NCBI GenBank assembly: GCA_004794655.1
Contig: SMMW01000618.1
Location: forward strand, 682,001-746,000
Origin: Marisa cornuarietis
Taxonomy: Eukaryota > Mollusca > Gastropoda > Architaenioglossa > Ampullariidae
DNA length: 64,000 nucleotides
Direction of reading: 5' to 3'
The notes beneath the pieces are model-generated. The model saw nothing but the letters and a program-made list of their open reading frames with translations, did no database searches and had not been told where the DNA came from. The translations under genes were made by a program, and so were the position numbers. Numbering within the stretch: the stretch's first letter is position 1; each line of letters starts with the position of its first letter. Below are positions 35,476-48,040 of the stretch, piece after piece.

Positions 35476-36360
35476 CGAAATTGAAATTCATCATGATATC
35501 TCTATGCTGGAAGAATGCATCCTAGAGATGAATAGATCTATAGGCAAACATATTTTTGTTATTGTAGATGATTTCAATGTTAGAACTGCTGCTGTATATG
35601 TCTCACATTGTGATGACCTATTTGAAAAATATGACAATCAACATTGAACTATGTAAACCAGCAAGTCAGCACAATTGAACCTCAAGTGATACAATTAACT
35701 CAGTTGAAAAAAATACTTATTACGAGTCTGTAATAAATTTCAACTTTGTATTGCTAATGGCCTCATAGTTGGAGACTTTTCCTCTGATTTGACATGATAG
35801 ATTATGTTCTGGTATCGAAATCTTTGTTTAAAAAATGCAAAGCTTTTAATGTTATTCCGAGTCCAAACATATGCCTGTTGGGCTCATGTTCCGCTTGAGA
35901 GTTTGATAATGCCAATCTCAAAGTAAAATCGAAAAGTTATGGCTATGAAATATTTGTTTGAAATAATGCTAAATTAGACGAGTTTAAGTTAAGACTACAT
36001 TTAGAGGTGGTAAAGAGGTGTTTCGATAAATCAACCCGTCTTATCCAGGAAAATTTTAATAAGGCACTACTCAAGTTTAATGAAGGTCTCAGACTAGCTG
36101 AGAGTTGTATGAAAAGAATGAGTAGCAATAGATATGGCAGAAAAATACTTGGTTTGATTTCGAATGCAGAAACGCCAAAAAACTATGAACAGATTGTCAA
36201 TCTTCACCAAAAGCCGAAGGAAGTGCTAGATTATCTTACATAGCAAAGAGAAAGGAATATGAAATATTGCTTCAGAAAAAGAAAGGTAACTACAAAATAC
36301 AAGTTCTTAATATTCTGAAGAACAATATGTCTGATTCACAATTATTTTGAAAGAAACTTT
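35476..36360 (+). mobile_element. LINE relic: endonuclease C-terminal part and pre-RT linker
   Basis: The plus strand begins with MLEECILEMNRSIGKHIFVI and DDFNVRTA (about 35500-35592), a diverged GDFNART motif of the APE endonuclease. Next come IANGLIVGDFSSDLT and IDYVLVSKSLFKKC (about 35747-35842), the conserved segment before the SDH motif. At 35976-36240 follows the linker with NKALLKFNEGLRLAESCMKR. At about 36255-36350 comes EYEILLQKKKGNYKI and then the pre-RT NNMSDSQ block. Several stops and frameshifts are present. It starts 3 bp after the (TTA)n tail of the previous element. Confidence 0.72.
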
Positions 36361-37500
36361 AGTCTCTTCAGAGAAAAACACTAACCAGTAACTCTATAGC
36401 CTGTCCTTATGGTCTTAAACAATGAGAAATCTCTCTCTCTTTTAAGATGAGAAGTCACCAGATATTTAAGTCACTTGAAGACTCTGCTTGATAAAGTCGT
36501 TTAGTAACTTTAAAGATTACTTGCACCTTTTTTAATTGGATGAGGACATATGCACCATAAAAACGATGCGATCTGCTCAAGTATTTGCGAAACACACAAT
36601 GTGATTTTCGTGAAAATGATTCAAACATCTCTCATATTAAATATTAGCGGAAGTGCATGAAACTTACTGTCAATGCAAGACGTTGAAGTAAGGATAAGGT
36701 TAAAGGTCAAAAGATGAAAGTCCTTTGCTATAACCCTATTCATAACCTTTTGTCCGTACTTTTTTTCCATGCTTAGGGTAAAGATTAGAGTTACAGCAAG
36801 AAGTAGGCTGATTCCCACCTCCTTCCTTTTGTTTTTTTTCTTGCCTTTCCTTTAATAGATAGAAAGATGTTAATTCTCTTGTTGGCTGAGGATTACTGCA
36901 AAGCCGAGCTTACAACCACCTAAGCTATTGCAAATCCCACAAAGAAGTAGGTGGACAAGACATCGAACCGACTTCTCGTAAGTAGGCGCCGTCTCGGAGG
37001 ACGACCGCATTAGCAGCTGGATCCCATTCTACAATCAACACATTCCCCAAAAGCAGGTCGACTTCCAGTGACCCCTTTCTTCTCTAACAACCATGATCCA
37101 GTTTTCGCGGTAAGCTTTGTCCGTATGGACCCCAAAATGGGCGTCCTTAGAAATCCGCAATGCAGGTCTAGGTGTGAGGCCAAAGGAATACTGTGGCATA
37201 GATAAAGAAGGAAACATTTATACACTACGAGGTCACCATTTCACCATTTCTTAAAATACTAGGTTCTCATGAAGAATGAAGAATGATACTTGTGTGTGAT
37301 TGTTTGCGTCTGCATGTGACCGGATGAGAATGTGCGTGTCTCGAGTACATTTCTGACCCCAAAATTGAGCATAAAAACGCTGACACTTGAATCGAGCGAA
37401 CCAAAGTCTCTTGATACGTTGATTTCTCCATGCTTCTAGTCTCACACACGTTTGCTCCGCCCAAGCTTTCTCGCTGCTGTTGGGTCGAAATCACTAAAAA
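36361..37500. other. Non-coding stretch, possibly SINE-derived in part
   Basis: No gene is recognised. On the minus strand at 36950-37025, AGACGGCGCCTACTTACGAG followed by AAGTCGGTTCGATGTC resembles the anticodon and T arms of a degraded tRNA-derived SINE. The evidence is weak. Confidence 0.3.
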
Positions 37501-37565
37501 CCTGAGACAGCAATCGAACTCGGCACTCCTGATTTTAAAATGCAGGCTCTTCCCGCTGTAAAATG
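37501..37565 (-). repeat. tRNA-Lys-like sequence (SINE head or tRNA pseudogene)
   Basis: On the minus strand the order GGGAAGAGC, then CTGCATTTTAAAATCAGGAG, then TGCCGAGTTCGATTGC follows the D arm, anticodon arm and T arm of a tRNA-Lys(UUU)-type gene. It has a TTTAA anticodon loop and a GTTCGAT T loop. The stems are imperfect and no acceptor-stem pairing is visible, so it is a pseudogene or, more likely, the head of a tRNA-derived SINE. The body would lie at lower coordinates. Confidence 0.5.
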
Positions 37566-38859
37566 GTATTACCTCCCTTTTCAATATCCGCCCGTCCAGT
37601 TGCCTCTACATGCGCTGCCTGCTTCTCATTATTACACTTTCAATCTTGTAGGACTGCTGTTTACTATTAAGTTTTCTGAAAAAAAGTCAACTCCACAAGC
37701 CGAAAGGTCAAGCGCAAAAGATTTTAAAACGTCCGACGCAGTGGTTTTCAAAGATGAAGGACCTGCATCAAAGGAGGCCAATGGGACTCGTGAAGTGATA
37801 CCTGTTGTCTAGGGGGCAAATGTTTTGCCACTACACACACCAACTGGAGGGTGGAAATGAGAAAAAGCAATGTCCCTTACGTAATGTCTACCATAAGGTC
37901 TGATCAAGACACTATTTCGTGATTAAAAGTTTCGGCCTTTAAGAGGCAAGAGGGTCTGTCGCTGTCCCTTTGATGTTGCTAAGCTCCGGGCTGTAACTTT
38001 CCACTCACTCACCCACCATTCTGCGATAGGCTGACGGTTCTATTTCACCCACAATGCAGATCTGTGAGAGCACTTAAAAGGAACTAACCCAAAAGTAATT
38101 GGCTTTCTGACTGAAAACAGAGATGTCGTGACTCCCTGCTCGATCGATTTGCAGATCCTTTATTTTCGTTGTGTATTTTTCTGCTCGTCAGGAAGTTGAT
38201 CAATTATTCTATATAAAGATGCCGGAAAGAGGAGGCTGGGGTGAAGCTAAGTACATTGAGTCAGGCAGGGCTAAAGGGGTGTCTTAACTGAACGATACTT
38301 CCCAGTCTGAACTCGGAATAAAATTTTGTTCGCGACTAGAAAGGTTAGGATGTCAAGGGTTCGTAAAAACTCGTTAACAATAAGCTGGTTTTCTGTTGAT
38401 CTATGTTCTGTTTCTTAATCTCCCCAAATTAATAGCTCACGCATGTATGGCTACTCCCATAGGCGTGAATGATGTTGCAGACGAATTTCACTTGCCTTTC
38501 TTCTCGCTATGATGTTAAAAAAAATGTCGAAGAGAACCTAGAATTTCGTTTACGACTTCGTTGGAACTGGGATTCGAAGAGACATTCTTTATATGAACAA
38601 AACGGGAATTGATGAGGCTCGTGAACTCTTGTAAACTAGGTTTAGATCCGGAAGGATCATTCAAATTAAGACAAGAATTAAGTAGCATGAGATTGTAATT
38701 GTTGTATTACAGTCAGACTTTGAGTAGGACTTTGAGAAAGATTCCTCTTTTATGGGCTCTCTTTTCTCCAGGGCAGGTATTACATGAGCCCTGGCAGCAG
38801 ACATAGAGAGTACAGGCCATTGAGATCAGATACTAGAAGATCTGTCGTACAAAGACCTC
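37566..38859. other. Non-coding stretch
   Basis: No gene is recognised. The frame at 37540-37812 is unique sequence without a known family. Confidence 0.4.
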
Positions 38860-39215
38860 ATCATCAGTGGGGAAATACGAAAGAGTACTCGGTAAATAAT
38901 TGGGCCCTAAAAAGATCCATCCCTTCTGTCCAGCGATGAAAAGATGCAATCTAAAGTGGTCTGGTATGTCTTATGGTCATCAGGACTTTAAAAGGCGATC
39001 CTTCAGGGACCAGTCCAGGGAGGTAGAAGAAGACTCAGTAAAAGAAAAAGCTCTCAAGAGTTCAATGGTCTCTCATTTCACAGATTCCAGTCAACAACAG
39101 AAGACCAAAAGAAAATGCTGAACGCTGTTGGTAATATCTCTGCTGTGTCTCCAAGACTTAAATCTGAAAGACGTGCCGCAGGTGATCCTTATGATAATGA
39201 TGATGATCATTGATA
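38860..39215 (+). mobile_element. LINE 3' fragment, third family (RT C-terminus)
   Basis: Across frames, the plus strand shows KRCNLKWSGMSYGH, then ILQGPVQGGRRRLSKRKSSQ and TTEDQKKMLNAVGNISAVSP at about 38940-39150. This matches the KLKWYGHVxRSSG, ILQGTVQGGRRRGRQRK and W..LV..S blocks of a LINE C-terminus distinct from the families above. It ends near a short (ATG)n run at 39190-39210. Frameshifts separate the blocks. Confidence 0.68.
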
Positions 39216-39509
39216 ATCTTTTATCTTATCACATCTACCAAATTATTAATGATAAAGAATTGCACATTTCACACCTATTTTTTTATTCTTCTTCCCTTTC
39301 CCACCTCTCTCTCCTCTTACGGTCTTTACAGAGCCTCTGGGAGGTGCAGAACGATGGTAGGGGAATGAAGGCTTACTGTCTCATAGATATGCGAGGTCCT
39401 CCCTCTAATTGCCTCCCATTATTTTATTCGAGTTTAAGAAAATGGCGCAGATATGCTTCTCCACGATGACAAGATAATCTCCAGGGCCTCTGAGCCTGTT
39501 TTTGGCCAT

Positions 39510-39750
39510 GAGAAAACCTGTGTTTGTCAGGCGCTGAAAGGGAACAGAATTTGTCTTGCAAAGAACAAAGGCGTTAGAAGGGAACACATTTTTGTCCTGT
39601 GCAGAGACAAGGATACAAAAAAGTGAATGCGCTTTTCTTATGTTTTAGAAAGCATGTGATTTAAAGAGGATAGACGAATGTCATGCGCAGAGGAAAATGG
39701 GATAAAGAGGAACATCCGCTTGTCATGCCGAAAGCCAGAAACGCACACAA
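39510..39750. repeat. Degenerate tandem repeat of about 40 bp, about 6 copies
   Basis: Units of the type AACACATTTTTGTCCTGTGC plus AGAGACAAAGG-GRTARAAGGG recur. Clear anchors are GGGAACAGAATTTGTCTTGC (39540), GGGAACACATTTTTGTCCTG (39579), GACGAATGTCATGCGCAGAG (39673) and GGAACATCCGCTTGTCATGC (39710). Divergence is high. Confidence 0.6.
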
Positions 39751-42700
39751 AAAAGTGTGTGTCGCTGAGACAGGGTAGGATGCAAGACCAAGCACCCCCA
39801 CTTGATGTGAGTTAATTGGTCAGCTGCGAAGACTTCTGCATGGTCCTGTGTTAAACGTCTTTCCTGTTTAGATAAATAATTGTTTTCCTGAGGTAAGTGG
39901 AGCTTTCATCATAGATGGCGTAATCAGAGACCCCTCCCAGTCCTAACTGAGGCGCCTCATCCTGGCAGCAACTGCAACTGGTCGCTGTAAAAAAAAAATA
40001 ATTTACCGAGACAGGCGTAAGGCATAATCTAGTAATTATCGCCGTATAAATTAAATTTTTGCGAGCTGTGAAACAAAACTATGAAGAGAAGATGGATATG
40101 CAGCCTTTGTCTTTGGTCCGTTTTTAACCCAAGAATTGATTCTGTTCCTTTGCCATCTTAACCAAAGCACGTACGAGCACATTCATTCACTCAAGCACTT
40201 AGATGCACACATTCTCACACGCACGCACAGAGAAAGAGAGATTGAGAGAGAAATATAAAACGCAGAAGCAATAATAAAAATAATGGGTCAAGTCTTTTTT
40301 TAAATCGAATATTCCGTGCACACGAAGCATTTAATTACAATAAAAGTGCAAACGGCAAAGGGACAGAGATTATTAAACTTCAAATTTAACAAAAGAATTC
40401 TAGTTTACGGACGCGAGGGAAAAAAACTCAAGCAGTATTGTTCCGTTCATTTTGTTCTTCGTGAATAAAATTCACACCCCAAGCGAAATTAATGCAATTT
40501 TGTCAAATCTAAACCACAGTCACGTGACTAGAATTTAATTTCATGCTGGACTTGCAAGAAGAATCCACTAGCCTTTGAGGTAGAGTGATCTCTTGTTTGC
40601 ACCCTTTTCGCATCTCTCTCTCTTTCTCACACACTCTCTCTCTCTCTCTCTCGCTATCTTAAACCTCAATCTACGGTGTTGCACAGAACATCTACCTCTT
40701 AGAAAGGATATCAGGGAGGTTTCAGCTGTCGTTGATGAAGTTGGATTGTTCACCAGACTTCTGGAGGGTAAAATACCTCAAGGCTCGGATTTTTGTTTCT
40801 CTATCTTCTTTTCTTCCCAAATTTTTTCTAGTTGTTCACACTACCATAGGTGTGATGCTAACTCCCCAGTGTAACTGGTCCAGAGTTCCTACAAACATAC
40901 ACGGCTGCCAGGTAAATGCGTTCGAAAACGTTTGGTTCTTTAGCACTACGTGCGTTAACTTAACATTTGTACAATTACACGTGCACAAACATTTATATTC
41001 ACACTAGCGAGTGCAAGCCTGAATGATCTTCGTGATCAGCCAGTTAAAAATGATGAAGTGAATGGTCTGGCGATGAAATTACTTTTTTCTTTCCTATTCT
41101 CGTAAATCAAATTCCGGATAAAGCCGTCTGCTGATGATTTGCACAGAATGATTTGCGATTATGTTTTTCCCGGTGATGTGATTCAGCTGGTAATTCTTTC
41201 AGTGGTGAAAGAGAGCGCTGACATGTGTTTCCTGGAATCCCCTTCTCCCCACCCCCACACACACTCTCTCTCCTTCTTTCCCTTGTCTTCTCTTTTGTGG
41301 TTTTAGCGCCCAAGACTAAATTGCTTCCTAGATGTGAATTGTCACTTTCTTTCTTTATAACTCCAATTCCTTTAGGCCTTCCTTGTTCTGCGGGTTTTAT
41401 GTAGTTGCTAGGGCTAATATTCACCCTGCAGGTTGAGCTGCTCACTCAGTGAAGCCTACTGTTTGAGAGTCTTCGTTTATTACGGAGGAGGTGGCTTCTT
41501 GTAGTGATTTGAAACGAAGACAAAAAATTTAAATTATAAGTGAACACTTTTGGTTTTTTGGCTTGGAGAACGCAGGTAAATACCAGATGGCATTGTTGCA
41601 TTCATGGAGTGCAGATCGAACGACAAGTCCTGGATGTTAAAACTGTAAAAACAACACATGGCTGAATAGACGAACCTGGCCACAAGACGATCACATCCTC
41701 AGTCTCTCTTTATATCTCTGTGTTGTACCCTTGTAGCAAAGCAAACTGAATATGACTCTAAATACATCCAGGATAAAGTGCACTGACCTAGCAAGAACAT
41801 GCACTACATTCCTTCACTAATAGTTTTGCTGCTACATAGAAAAACTTTTGAAATTGAATCATTTCTTGCATTCTTCCTTTGCTCTCTCTTCTCTCTCAGT
41901 TTGAGACGCATCCTGCCTTATGAAGACGTTTTCAACATCCCATGTGGTGGGTCAGTGGCCTAAACAGTAAAGTGAATTGAGTTTACTTTTGATCTTTAGC
42001 CCATGAAATGACATTCAATTGCATTATGAGAGCAAAGTCTTCTTCGGATCTCATGTAATCACTATGCAGGTATTGTTAAGATTTTGTTTGGGTAAATCAA
42101 TTTGTTGACAATACCAAGCTGTTTTTTTAAATGAAGGATTCCTTTGAATAAGAATGTCCTAACAGATTGTCCATTCCAGGCCAAGGTTCTTAGGTTGTAA
42201 TTTATTCAAACCGGATATCATCCAGTTCTTTTCTTGTAGGTGTGAAATGTGCTGAGGGAGAGACGATTTGATAGAGATTAGGTGTTTCGGGTTTATACTA
42301 TCATAAATTTTCCTTCTGCTACGGTGAAAATGCGGACACAAAGTGCTCCTTTCTGCGGACATGAAACTGAAATACTCTTTCATTTATCTGCCTACAACTA
42401 TTCTGATTTGCAAAGAAAACTACGTTCCCGCAAAATATGATAAGGTGCCTTCATTATTCAGATGCAAGTTAAAAATATCAATTTAACTCGAATTACTGTA
42501 ACAACCTTGTCCCGGGAAAGAGCAAAAAGTCTAGTGGTTAGATAAAAAACTGTCCCGGAGAAAAGTATGGTTTCCTACATCTTGCTTCTCAATGACCTTA
42601 AAAATACGGGACTAGTTTTACCTTTGACCCCTTTCCCAGCTGCAATTATAAATATATCTTTGAACCGGTGGGAAAAATTTCGAGAATAGAAGGATATGCC

Positions 42701-43167
42701 TTATGTAAATGCAAGCTCAGGTGTCTGCGAATCTGAAAGTGTTTATTTGTTCATTTGTTCATTTTTTGTTGTAATTTTGACAGTCACCTCATGTGTCTTG
42801 TGTTTTTCTTTGTTATGTTTTACAAAACAAAATAAAAATTAAAGAGAAAACAGGATCTAGTTTCCATTCTTGTCGTAATTTTTATCGTACCTTTTTCTTT
42901 TTGAGCCTTCCATGATGGCCGTCTTTGTTTAACGACCATCCACGACGTCAGTTATTGTCATGGCTAAGTGATGGACTGACAGCATCTGTGGGAGGACAAA
43001 GTAGAGCTTACCTGTCAAGGGACTTAAGTTCAGGACTGCCTCTAACTTAACTGAGACATTAATGGACTGGCAAACCAAAAGGTCTTCATGGCTTGATTAT
43101 TCAAATGCGAAAGGCCTTTAAGTTTTGGTTTGTTTATTTTTTGTTTTTGCTTTGTGCAACACGTCTC
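39751..43167. other. Non-coding stretch
   Basis: No gene is recognised in about 3.4 kb. A (CT)n tract lies at 40610-40652. Short GA-rich and CA-rich runs occur at 40225-40252. The frame at 41107-41445 (minus) is unrecognised. Confidence 0.38.
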
Positions 43168-44155
43168 CTGACCACACATAAATAACAATCACTGATAAAG
43201 TTATAGATGCTGCTCACCACATACAACAATCACCGGTAATGCTATAGATGCTGCTGACCACACATAAATAACAATCACTGATAAAGTTATAGATGCTGCT
43301 GATCACACATGAATAACAATCACTGATACAGTTATAGATGCTGCTGACCACACATGAATAACAATCACTGATACAGTTATAGATGCTGCTGACCACACAT
43401 CAATAACAATCACTGATACAGCTATAGATGCTGCTGACCACACACCAATAACAATCACTGATACAGTTATAGATGCTGCTGACCACACATCAATAACAAT
43501 CACTGATACAGCTATAGATGCTGCTGACCACACACCAATAACAATCACTGATACAGTTATAGATGCTGCTGACCACACACCAATAACAATCACTGATACA
43601 GTTATAGATGCTGCTGACCACACATCAATAACAATCACTGATACAGCTATAGATGCTGCTGACCACACACCAATAACAATCACTGATACAGTTATAGATG
43701 CTGCTGACCACACACCAATAACAATCACTGATACAGTTATAGATGCTGCTGACCACACACCAATAACAATCACTGATACAGTTATAGATGCCGCTGATAA
43801 TACATCAATAACAATCACTGATACAGCTATAGATGTTGCTGACCACACATCAGTAGCAATCACTGATACAGTTATAGATGCCGCTGATCATACATCAATA
43901 ACAATCACTGATACAGTTATAGATGCCGTGACCACACATCAATAACAATCACTGATACAGCTATAGGTACTGGTGACCACACACTAATAACAATCACTGA
44001 TACAGTTATAGATGCCGTGACCACACATCAATAACAATCACTGATACAGCTATAGGTACTGCTGACCACACACTAATAACAATCACTGATGATGCTATCG
44101 AATATAGATGTTGCTGACCACACATCAGTAGCAATCACTGATACAGTTAAAGATG
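43168..44155. repeat. 45-bp minisatellite, about 22 copies, with higher-order structure
   Basis: The unit is TAGATGCTGCTGACCACACA plus YCAATAACAATCACTGATACAGYTA. Units alternate between ...CATCAA...CAGCTA and ...CACCAA...CAGTTA, giving a partial 90-bp dimer. Near 43920-44085 an 89-bp dimer with one deleted base (GATGCCGTGACC) is repeated. Since 45 is a multiple of three, one minus frame stays open (43303-43863) and encodes repeats of VWSAASITVSVIVIG. The first two and last copies are the most diverged. It is neither a CRISPR array nor a likely gene. Confidence 0.94.
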
Positions 44156-46074
44156 CTGTTCTTGTCTCGTGTTCTGTCTTTTTACACTTCTTACTTTAAC
44201 AACTTTCTTTTGATCATTTCTGGCTATTTTACTTCTTTTTTCTCTTTCTTTCATGCTTGTTTTCTATTTCGGTCTGGTTTCTTTTTTTCTTTCGTTCCTT
44301 TCTTCTTTAGTTTCTTTATTTCTTTGATATTCTTTTTTTTCTATTAACTGGTCACAGAAGTTTTTATGCTCGTCTGTCAGTATTTTCTCCTAGCATTAGC
44401 TCCTACTTACCGTCATTACCCTAGTCACAGTTAACTTTTTCTTTCGCAAATGATCGCAGTACTCTCTCGTCTTACACCTTCATTAGTCTTGCTGCCTGAC
44501 AGCTCTCACAGTTTCGATCACGCCACAAGTTTTCCAAAGTGACTCGAACACTAGTCGACAGTGGGGCTGTTTGGATCACGCGGCAAACTAAAAAGCTTTT
44601 ACGCCTGCACCTGACCTTTTGTGGACCCTGTTTTTATTGTATACGCTTATTTCGAGCTGTCGCTGTACAAGGACGTTCGGAACCTGCAGCGTGATCCTCT
44701 TAACGTCCCGCCGTCACGTCATTTCCGCTCTCGCGCTCTCGCAGTTCTCGAGATTTGGAGCCCGCAGAGCAAGTGCATGTAGGTCACGCAATCTTCTCCT
44801 GTACAGCTCGCACAGGAATCCTTGGACAGGGTTCTTATCTCGCCTTTGATATCACTCCGACAAAGTTGAAAAGGATGAAGCCCATCCATTCAGTTTCTTC
44901 GTCTGTTTATAATAGTGCTTAACACTTGTATTTCGTGGTCAAATTAAAATGATGAGGGGCTTTTCCCCCTAAAGGAGACTTTTTTCCTTGAGTTTGAGTC
45001 ATAGTTTCTGCCTTGAATAGAGTTTTGTGTTAAAAAGCAATAACACGGGATATCGATGTAATTAACTGATGTTGCGAAGTTATGTCGTCGTTGCTTGTTT
45101 AAGCGTCACCAGTCGATCATGCGGAAGCAAGTTATTAGAGCGAGAATGCTTGTTTCTGAACAACGCTTTGTTCTCTCAGGTTTGCACGTCTTCCTGCAAC
45201 TCGGCTGATCACGTGATCGATGCAACGATAGTGGATAGCTGAGTGGTCAGAGCATCCTTATGGACCTTCACCGTTATCTTTCCCCCTCTTCATTTAGCCT
45301 TTTGCCGAGTGGTGTCTGCACCTGCCTAAAATAGTTGTATTTTTCTCACTACGTTGTCTGCCATTTAAACAATGGTGGCCAAACGTGTAAACGTCTTCGG
45401 GGACAAGCTGTAATTATTTTCATTTGAGTATAACAAAGACTACTCATTATGCTGGGTTTAGATGATTAAAGTTAGACTGAGATAGAATTAGAAGGAGCAC
45501 AAACTTCTGGGCTCTGACCTTAATTCAGAAAGAGGATAGGACTAACTCTCTTCCAAGACCCCGCAGTTCAAAAGCAAGCATAGATTTGTTGCCCAGCCCA
45601 ACTTCTTGACGTTTTTTCTTGTCTTCCAAACCAAAAGATTATTTACGGGGAGAAGCCACACAATACAATGTAATATCTCACTGAAATAAAACAGAACACA
45701 TTCCAGCTTACTTCAAAGCAATGCGCACTGGGAGGATGCATAAATGAAAGTGACATTACACTCTAGTGAGACTCGTATTAAGTTCTGGCTCATGCATGCG
45801 CAAAAGAAACACGAGGGAAACAGCTATTATTCTATCCTTTAATAATTACATTCTTTGCACCTTCTTCTTTCTTATATAAAAGGAAATTAAGAACATCATT
45901 TAAAAATTCAGTGTAAATAGGTGTCTGTTTAGACAAAGCAATATTACAAAGGTTACAGCTCATCCCCCAAACGTTTGTTTGTCTCGAATGAGGCGATAAA
46001 AACCACGCTTATTTCAGAGCCGTCTCCTTTCCCTCCCTTTCTCACCTTTCCCAGCTCAGTCGCCAGGTAACCAT
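44156..46074. other. Non-coding stretch
   Basis: No gene is recognised. A T/C-rich patch lies at 44215-44345. The 12-bp palindrome GATCACGTGATC at 45207-45218 contains an E-box. TAGCTGAGTGGTCAGAGCA at 45236-45254 resembles a tRNA D arm, but no B box follows. Confidence 0.4.
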
Positions 46075-48040
46075 TCAGTCAGTCAGTCCCTTGAAGGGGT
46101 GGGGGAGCAAAAGGATAGACGCGGCAGCTGACAGGCCCCCCCCCCACTCTTACCTATTTTGGGCGATAGTCAGAAGGTCCTGTACAGGGCGACCAGTCCA
46201 GTCTTTGATGTTTGTAAGTCAGTTCTTTCTCTGGCCACCGCGGCGTCGGCCGCCCTCCAAGGTGCCTTGAAGGATAGTCTTCGACAGGGTGTCGTGCCGG
46301 GTCACATGGCCAAAGAAGACCAGCTTACGTCGCTTGACTGTTGATAGTAGAGTTTCCTGGTGTCCTACGAGTGTGGCCATCTTGTTTCTTGCAAAGTTGT
46401 TGGTTTTATGTTCTTTGTATGAGATCTGGAGCAGGCTCTTCAGGCACTTGTTACCGAATGCCTATATTTTCCTTCCTGATTCGGCGAGCAGAGCCCACGT
46501 GTTGCATGCGGAGACAACAGTTGAAAATCTCAACTGTTCTTCTTCATGGTCTTAAGCCAGCCTGTTCTTGTGCTAGCAGCTCTTCCTCTGTGGTTTTGAT
46601 GCGGTTCTGTACAACCTTTATCATGAATTTGCTTGGGTTCTGATAAGGCTTATGGTTCTTCAGTTCTGGCACTGTTTGCCTTTTTTTGAGGGGTGTGATA
46701 AGTGACTGTGTCCATTCTTTTGGGCCCTTCTTTGCGCTTCCACACTCTTAGGCACAGGACAGTGAGGGCCTTTGTAGTTTCTTCTTCACCCTGCTTGACC
46801 AGCTCAGCTGGTATATTATCAACGCCTGGCGACTTTTCTCCCTTCAGACTATGTACATCTCTTTCGACTGGTAGGTCTGCAGGTTCGCTGTCTCTAGCCT
46901 GGTTATTTAGGAGGATGTTGGCGTCGCTCTTCAGCTGGAAGTTGTACAGCTCCTTGCAGTAATACAGCAGTGCCTTCTGTGAGAATGTGACCATTACTGT
47001 CTTCGATTACTGAGGTCTTCTGCTGATTTGTCTTAGTGAGGGTCTTTAGAAGTTGGTAGGCCTCTTTGCTGTCACCTAGTGCCATTCCATCCTCTATGTC
47101 CTGGCATTGATTCTAAATCCAATTCTCCCTAGCTATCTTCATCCCTTACCTAATGGCACAGTTCACTTCTTTGTATTTGGTGGCTGCTTCTGGTTTGCTT
47201 TTATTTTTCGCTCTTCAAGGCCCTCCTTTGGTCACAGAGGTCTAGGATGTCATTCGTGACCCATGGCTGTTTCTTGTTCCTATGTCGCCCTAAAACCTCA
47301 TGGGCTATCGACAGTAGCACCTCTTTGATGTTTCGAGCGAGGATGTCTACATCACATTCCACCAGCGCGGCAAATTTTCCTCCAACCGTGGCCTTCAAGA
47401 CTTCTGCAACGTTTGGGTCTTACAGCTTCTTCAAATCAAATCGAATCCGGGGAGTGTTTGAGAGTCAGCTTCAGGTTCAGGTTCGTTAGAACAAGGTCAT
47501 AATCGCTACATATGTCAGCGCCTGGGTACGTCCTTGTTGATGCTGGATTTCAAGCGTCTCGGCAGTAGGATATAGTCGATTTGACTGTGGACCAATCCGT
47601 CTGGTGAGTGCCACGTGGCCGTCCTTGATTTCTTGTGGGGATGTAAGGTGTTGGCTAAAGTGGATCTCTGGTTCTGCGCAAACGCTAGGAGTCTGATGCA
47701 CTGTTGTTGGTTTCACCAAGGCCAAATTTCCCCACCGTTCCTGCCCATTGCTGATAGAAGTCTGGACAGACCTTGGCGTTCCAGTCTCCGAGTACAACGA
47801 GGATGTCCTTTTTTCGGAGCGGCCTTCGCAGCCTTGTCTAGTTGTTGGTAGAACTCTTCCACTTCGTTGTCTCCGTGTGTGGAAGTTGAAGCGTATACTT
47901 GGACAATGGTGACATTGTGGGGCTTAGCTGATACACACATGGAGATCAGCCGGTTGGATACGGGTGCACAGCTGATGACGACTCCGGTCACCTTCCTGTG
48001 CACGAGGAATCCCACACCTTACTAATGTCTCGCGTTCTCC
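46075..48040 (-). mobile_element. Degraded LINE, long copy 2 (same family as 655-2735)
   Basis: The minus strand from 48040 reads the endonuclease: VGFLVHRKVTGVVISC, NVTIVQVYASTSTHGDNEVE, then KFGLGETN-like and WSTVKSTISYC blocks (47980-47560). The linker follows (GGKFAALVECDVDILARNIK, about 47390-47330; LGRHRNKKQPWVTNDILDL, about 47285-47230). The start of the RT is at about 46990-46700, with SLKGEKSPGVDNIPAELVKQ and KALTVLCLRVWK. At 46640-46560 comes a block ending in AQEQAGLRP. The next residues belong to the C-terminus (RIRKENIGIR, KCLKSLLQISYKEHKTNN, then KRRKLVFFGHVTRHDTLSKT and LQGTLEGGRRRGGQRK). The RT palm with its FADD motif is therefore deleted. Stops and frameshifts are scattered. 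The element ends in a 3' UTR and a (CAGT)n tail at 46074-46089. Confidence 0.88.

Noticed and set aside
43303..43863. 186-codon minus-strand frame with hydrophobic repeats
   Set aside because: A product of the 45-bp minisatellite, whose length is a multiple of three; no start, splice or domain evidence.
45236..45254. tRNA D-arm-like TAGCTGAGTGGTCAGAGCA
   Set aside because: No anticodon or T arm follows within 100 bp; not a tRNA gene and too short to call a SINE.
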